From Verrucomicrobiia bacterium (GTDB lineage Bacteria; Verrucomicrobiota; Verrucomicrobiia; Limisphaerales; UBA11358), in assembly GCA_030044395.1 (NCBI GenBank), contig JASHVW010000001.1, positions 1-7,153 on the forward strand: a stretch of 7,153 bases of DNA. The letters are read 5' to 3'. Both the position numbers and the translations under genes were made by a program. Under the pieces are notes generated by a model that was not told where the DNA came from, did not search any database, and worked only from the letters and a program-made list of their open reading frames with translations. Below, in pieces: positions 6,755 to 7,153 of this stretch. The first letter of the stretch is position 1, and the number at the start of each line of letters is the position of its first letter.

Positions 6755-7153
6755 GTGAAACGAATTTTCGGAATTTTGTTTTTCGCCCTGCTGGCCGCGC
6801 GACCGGCGCCCGCGCAACTGACCCTGGCTGACGTCCAGACCGTTATCGCCCAGGCCGTTTCCCGCGCGGTCGCCCTCACCAATTCCCCGCTGGCGACGAA
6901 CGCCGTCATCGCCGTCGCCGACCGCGAAGGCTGGGTGCTCGGCGTCTGGGCGCTCAATGCCAATTCCTCCACCAACGACCCGCTCGTCGCCGATGCCATT
7001 GCCAAGGCCGGAAGCGCGGCCTTTTTGAGCAGCGACCAAAACGCGTTTTCTTCGCGCACCGCCGGGCAGATCGTCCAGCCGCATTTCCCGCCAGGAATCC
7101 TCGACACCGCGCCCGGCCCCCTGATCGGCGTGAACTTTTCACAACTCGGCTTT
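6755..7153 (+). CDS. Exported GlcG/HbpS-like (DUF336-type) haem-binding-family protein, C-terminus beyond window edge
   Basis: Translation from the GTG at 6755 gives 133 residues, open to the window end. No ATG, GTG or TTG lies in frame just upstream. Residues 1-20 are a good signal peptide (M-K-R, core IFGILFFALLAA, then P-A-P-A before Gln21). From residue 22 the layout L-T-L-A-D-V-Q, A-V-S-R-A-V-A, A-V-I-A-V-A-D-R-E-G-W-V-L-G and I-A-K-A-G-S-A-A-F follows the GlcG/HbpS fold: helix, then strand with the V-x-D-x-x-G turn, then a K-A-x-x-A helix. HbpS itself binds haem and is exported. This protein belongs to a variant with S-S-R-T-A-G and H-F-P-P-G-I segments (residues 99-114) in place of the usual HbpS C-terminal part. 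It diverges from the decahaem operon across 56 bp, so a haem-related or redox-sensing role is plausible, but haem binding is inferred from the family name, not from visible ligands. No Shine-Dalgarno site precedes the start. Confidence 0.75.
   Translation, partial: MKRIFGILFFALLAARPAPAQLTLADVQTVIAQAVSRAVALTNSPLATNAVIAVADREGWVLGVWALNANSSTNDPLVADAIAKAGSAAFLSSDQNAFSSRTAGQIVQPHFPPGILDTAPGPLIGVNFSQLGF

Noticed and set aside
6629..7107. Minus-strand open frames of 122-151 codons opposite the right-edge gene
   Set aside because: The plus strand here reads a good signal peptide and an HbpS-like domain with no stops, whereas the minus-strand products are Gly/Arg-rich and featureless.

Overview
The window is GC-rich DNA, probably from a Verrucomicrobiota-like bacterium (Pedosphaerales/Limisphaerales type). 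That guess rests on the style of the NHL-repeat, LVIVD-repeat and variant HbpS-like proteins and the Sec signal peptides; no rRNA or marker gene is present, so it is tentative. Coding density is near total: three genes on the minus strand form one tight operon, and a fourth starts divergently at the right edge.

Layout in transcription order on the minus strand. Positions 6698-4353 encode a 781-residue outer-membrane beta-barrel protein with a proline-rich N-terminal extension. Two bases later, 4350-532 encodes a 1272-residue secreted cytochrome with ten CXXCH haem c motifs, followed by about seven LVIVD-like beta-propeller units. Its stop overlaps the start of the next gene in an ATGA junction, and 535-1 encodes the N-terminal 178 residues of a secreted NHL-repeat protein that runs off the left edge. 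On the plus strand, 6755-7153 encodes the N-terminal 133 residues of an exported protein resembling the GlcG/HbpS family (named for haem-binding HbpS), running off the right edge. The only non-coding stretch is the 56-bp divergent spacer 6699-6754.

The most economical reading is a porin-cytochrome electron conduit. The barrel would sit in the outer membrane, the decahaem protein would carry electrons through or at it, and the two propeller modules would give protein-protein or surface contacts. The arrangement resembles MtrCAB and OmbB-OmaB-OmcB in concept but differs in detail. There is no separate small MtrA-like cytochrome in the window, the large cytochrome has no lipobox, and it is fused to a propeller. 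Direction of electron flow and substrate cannot be read from the sequence.
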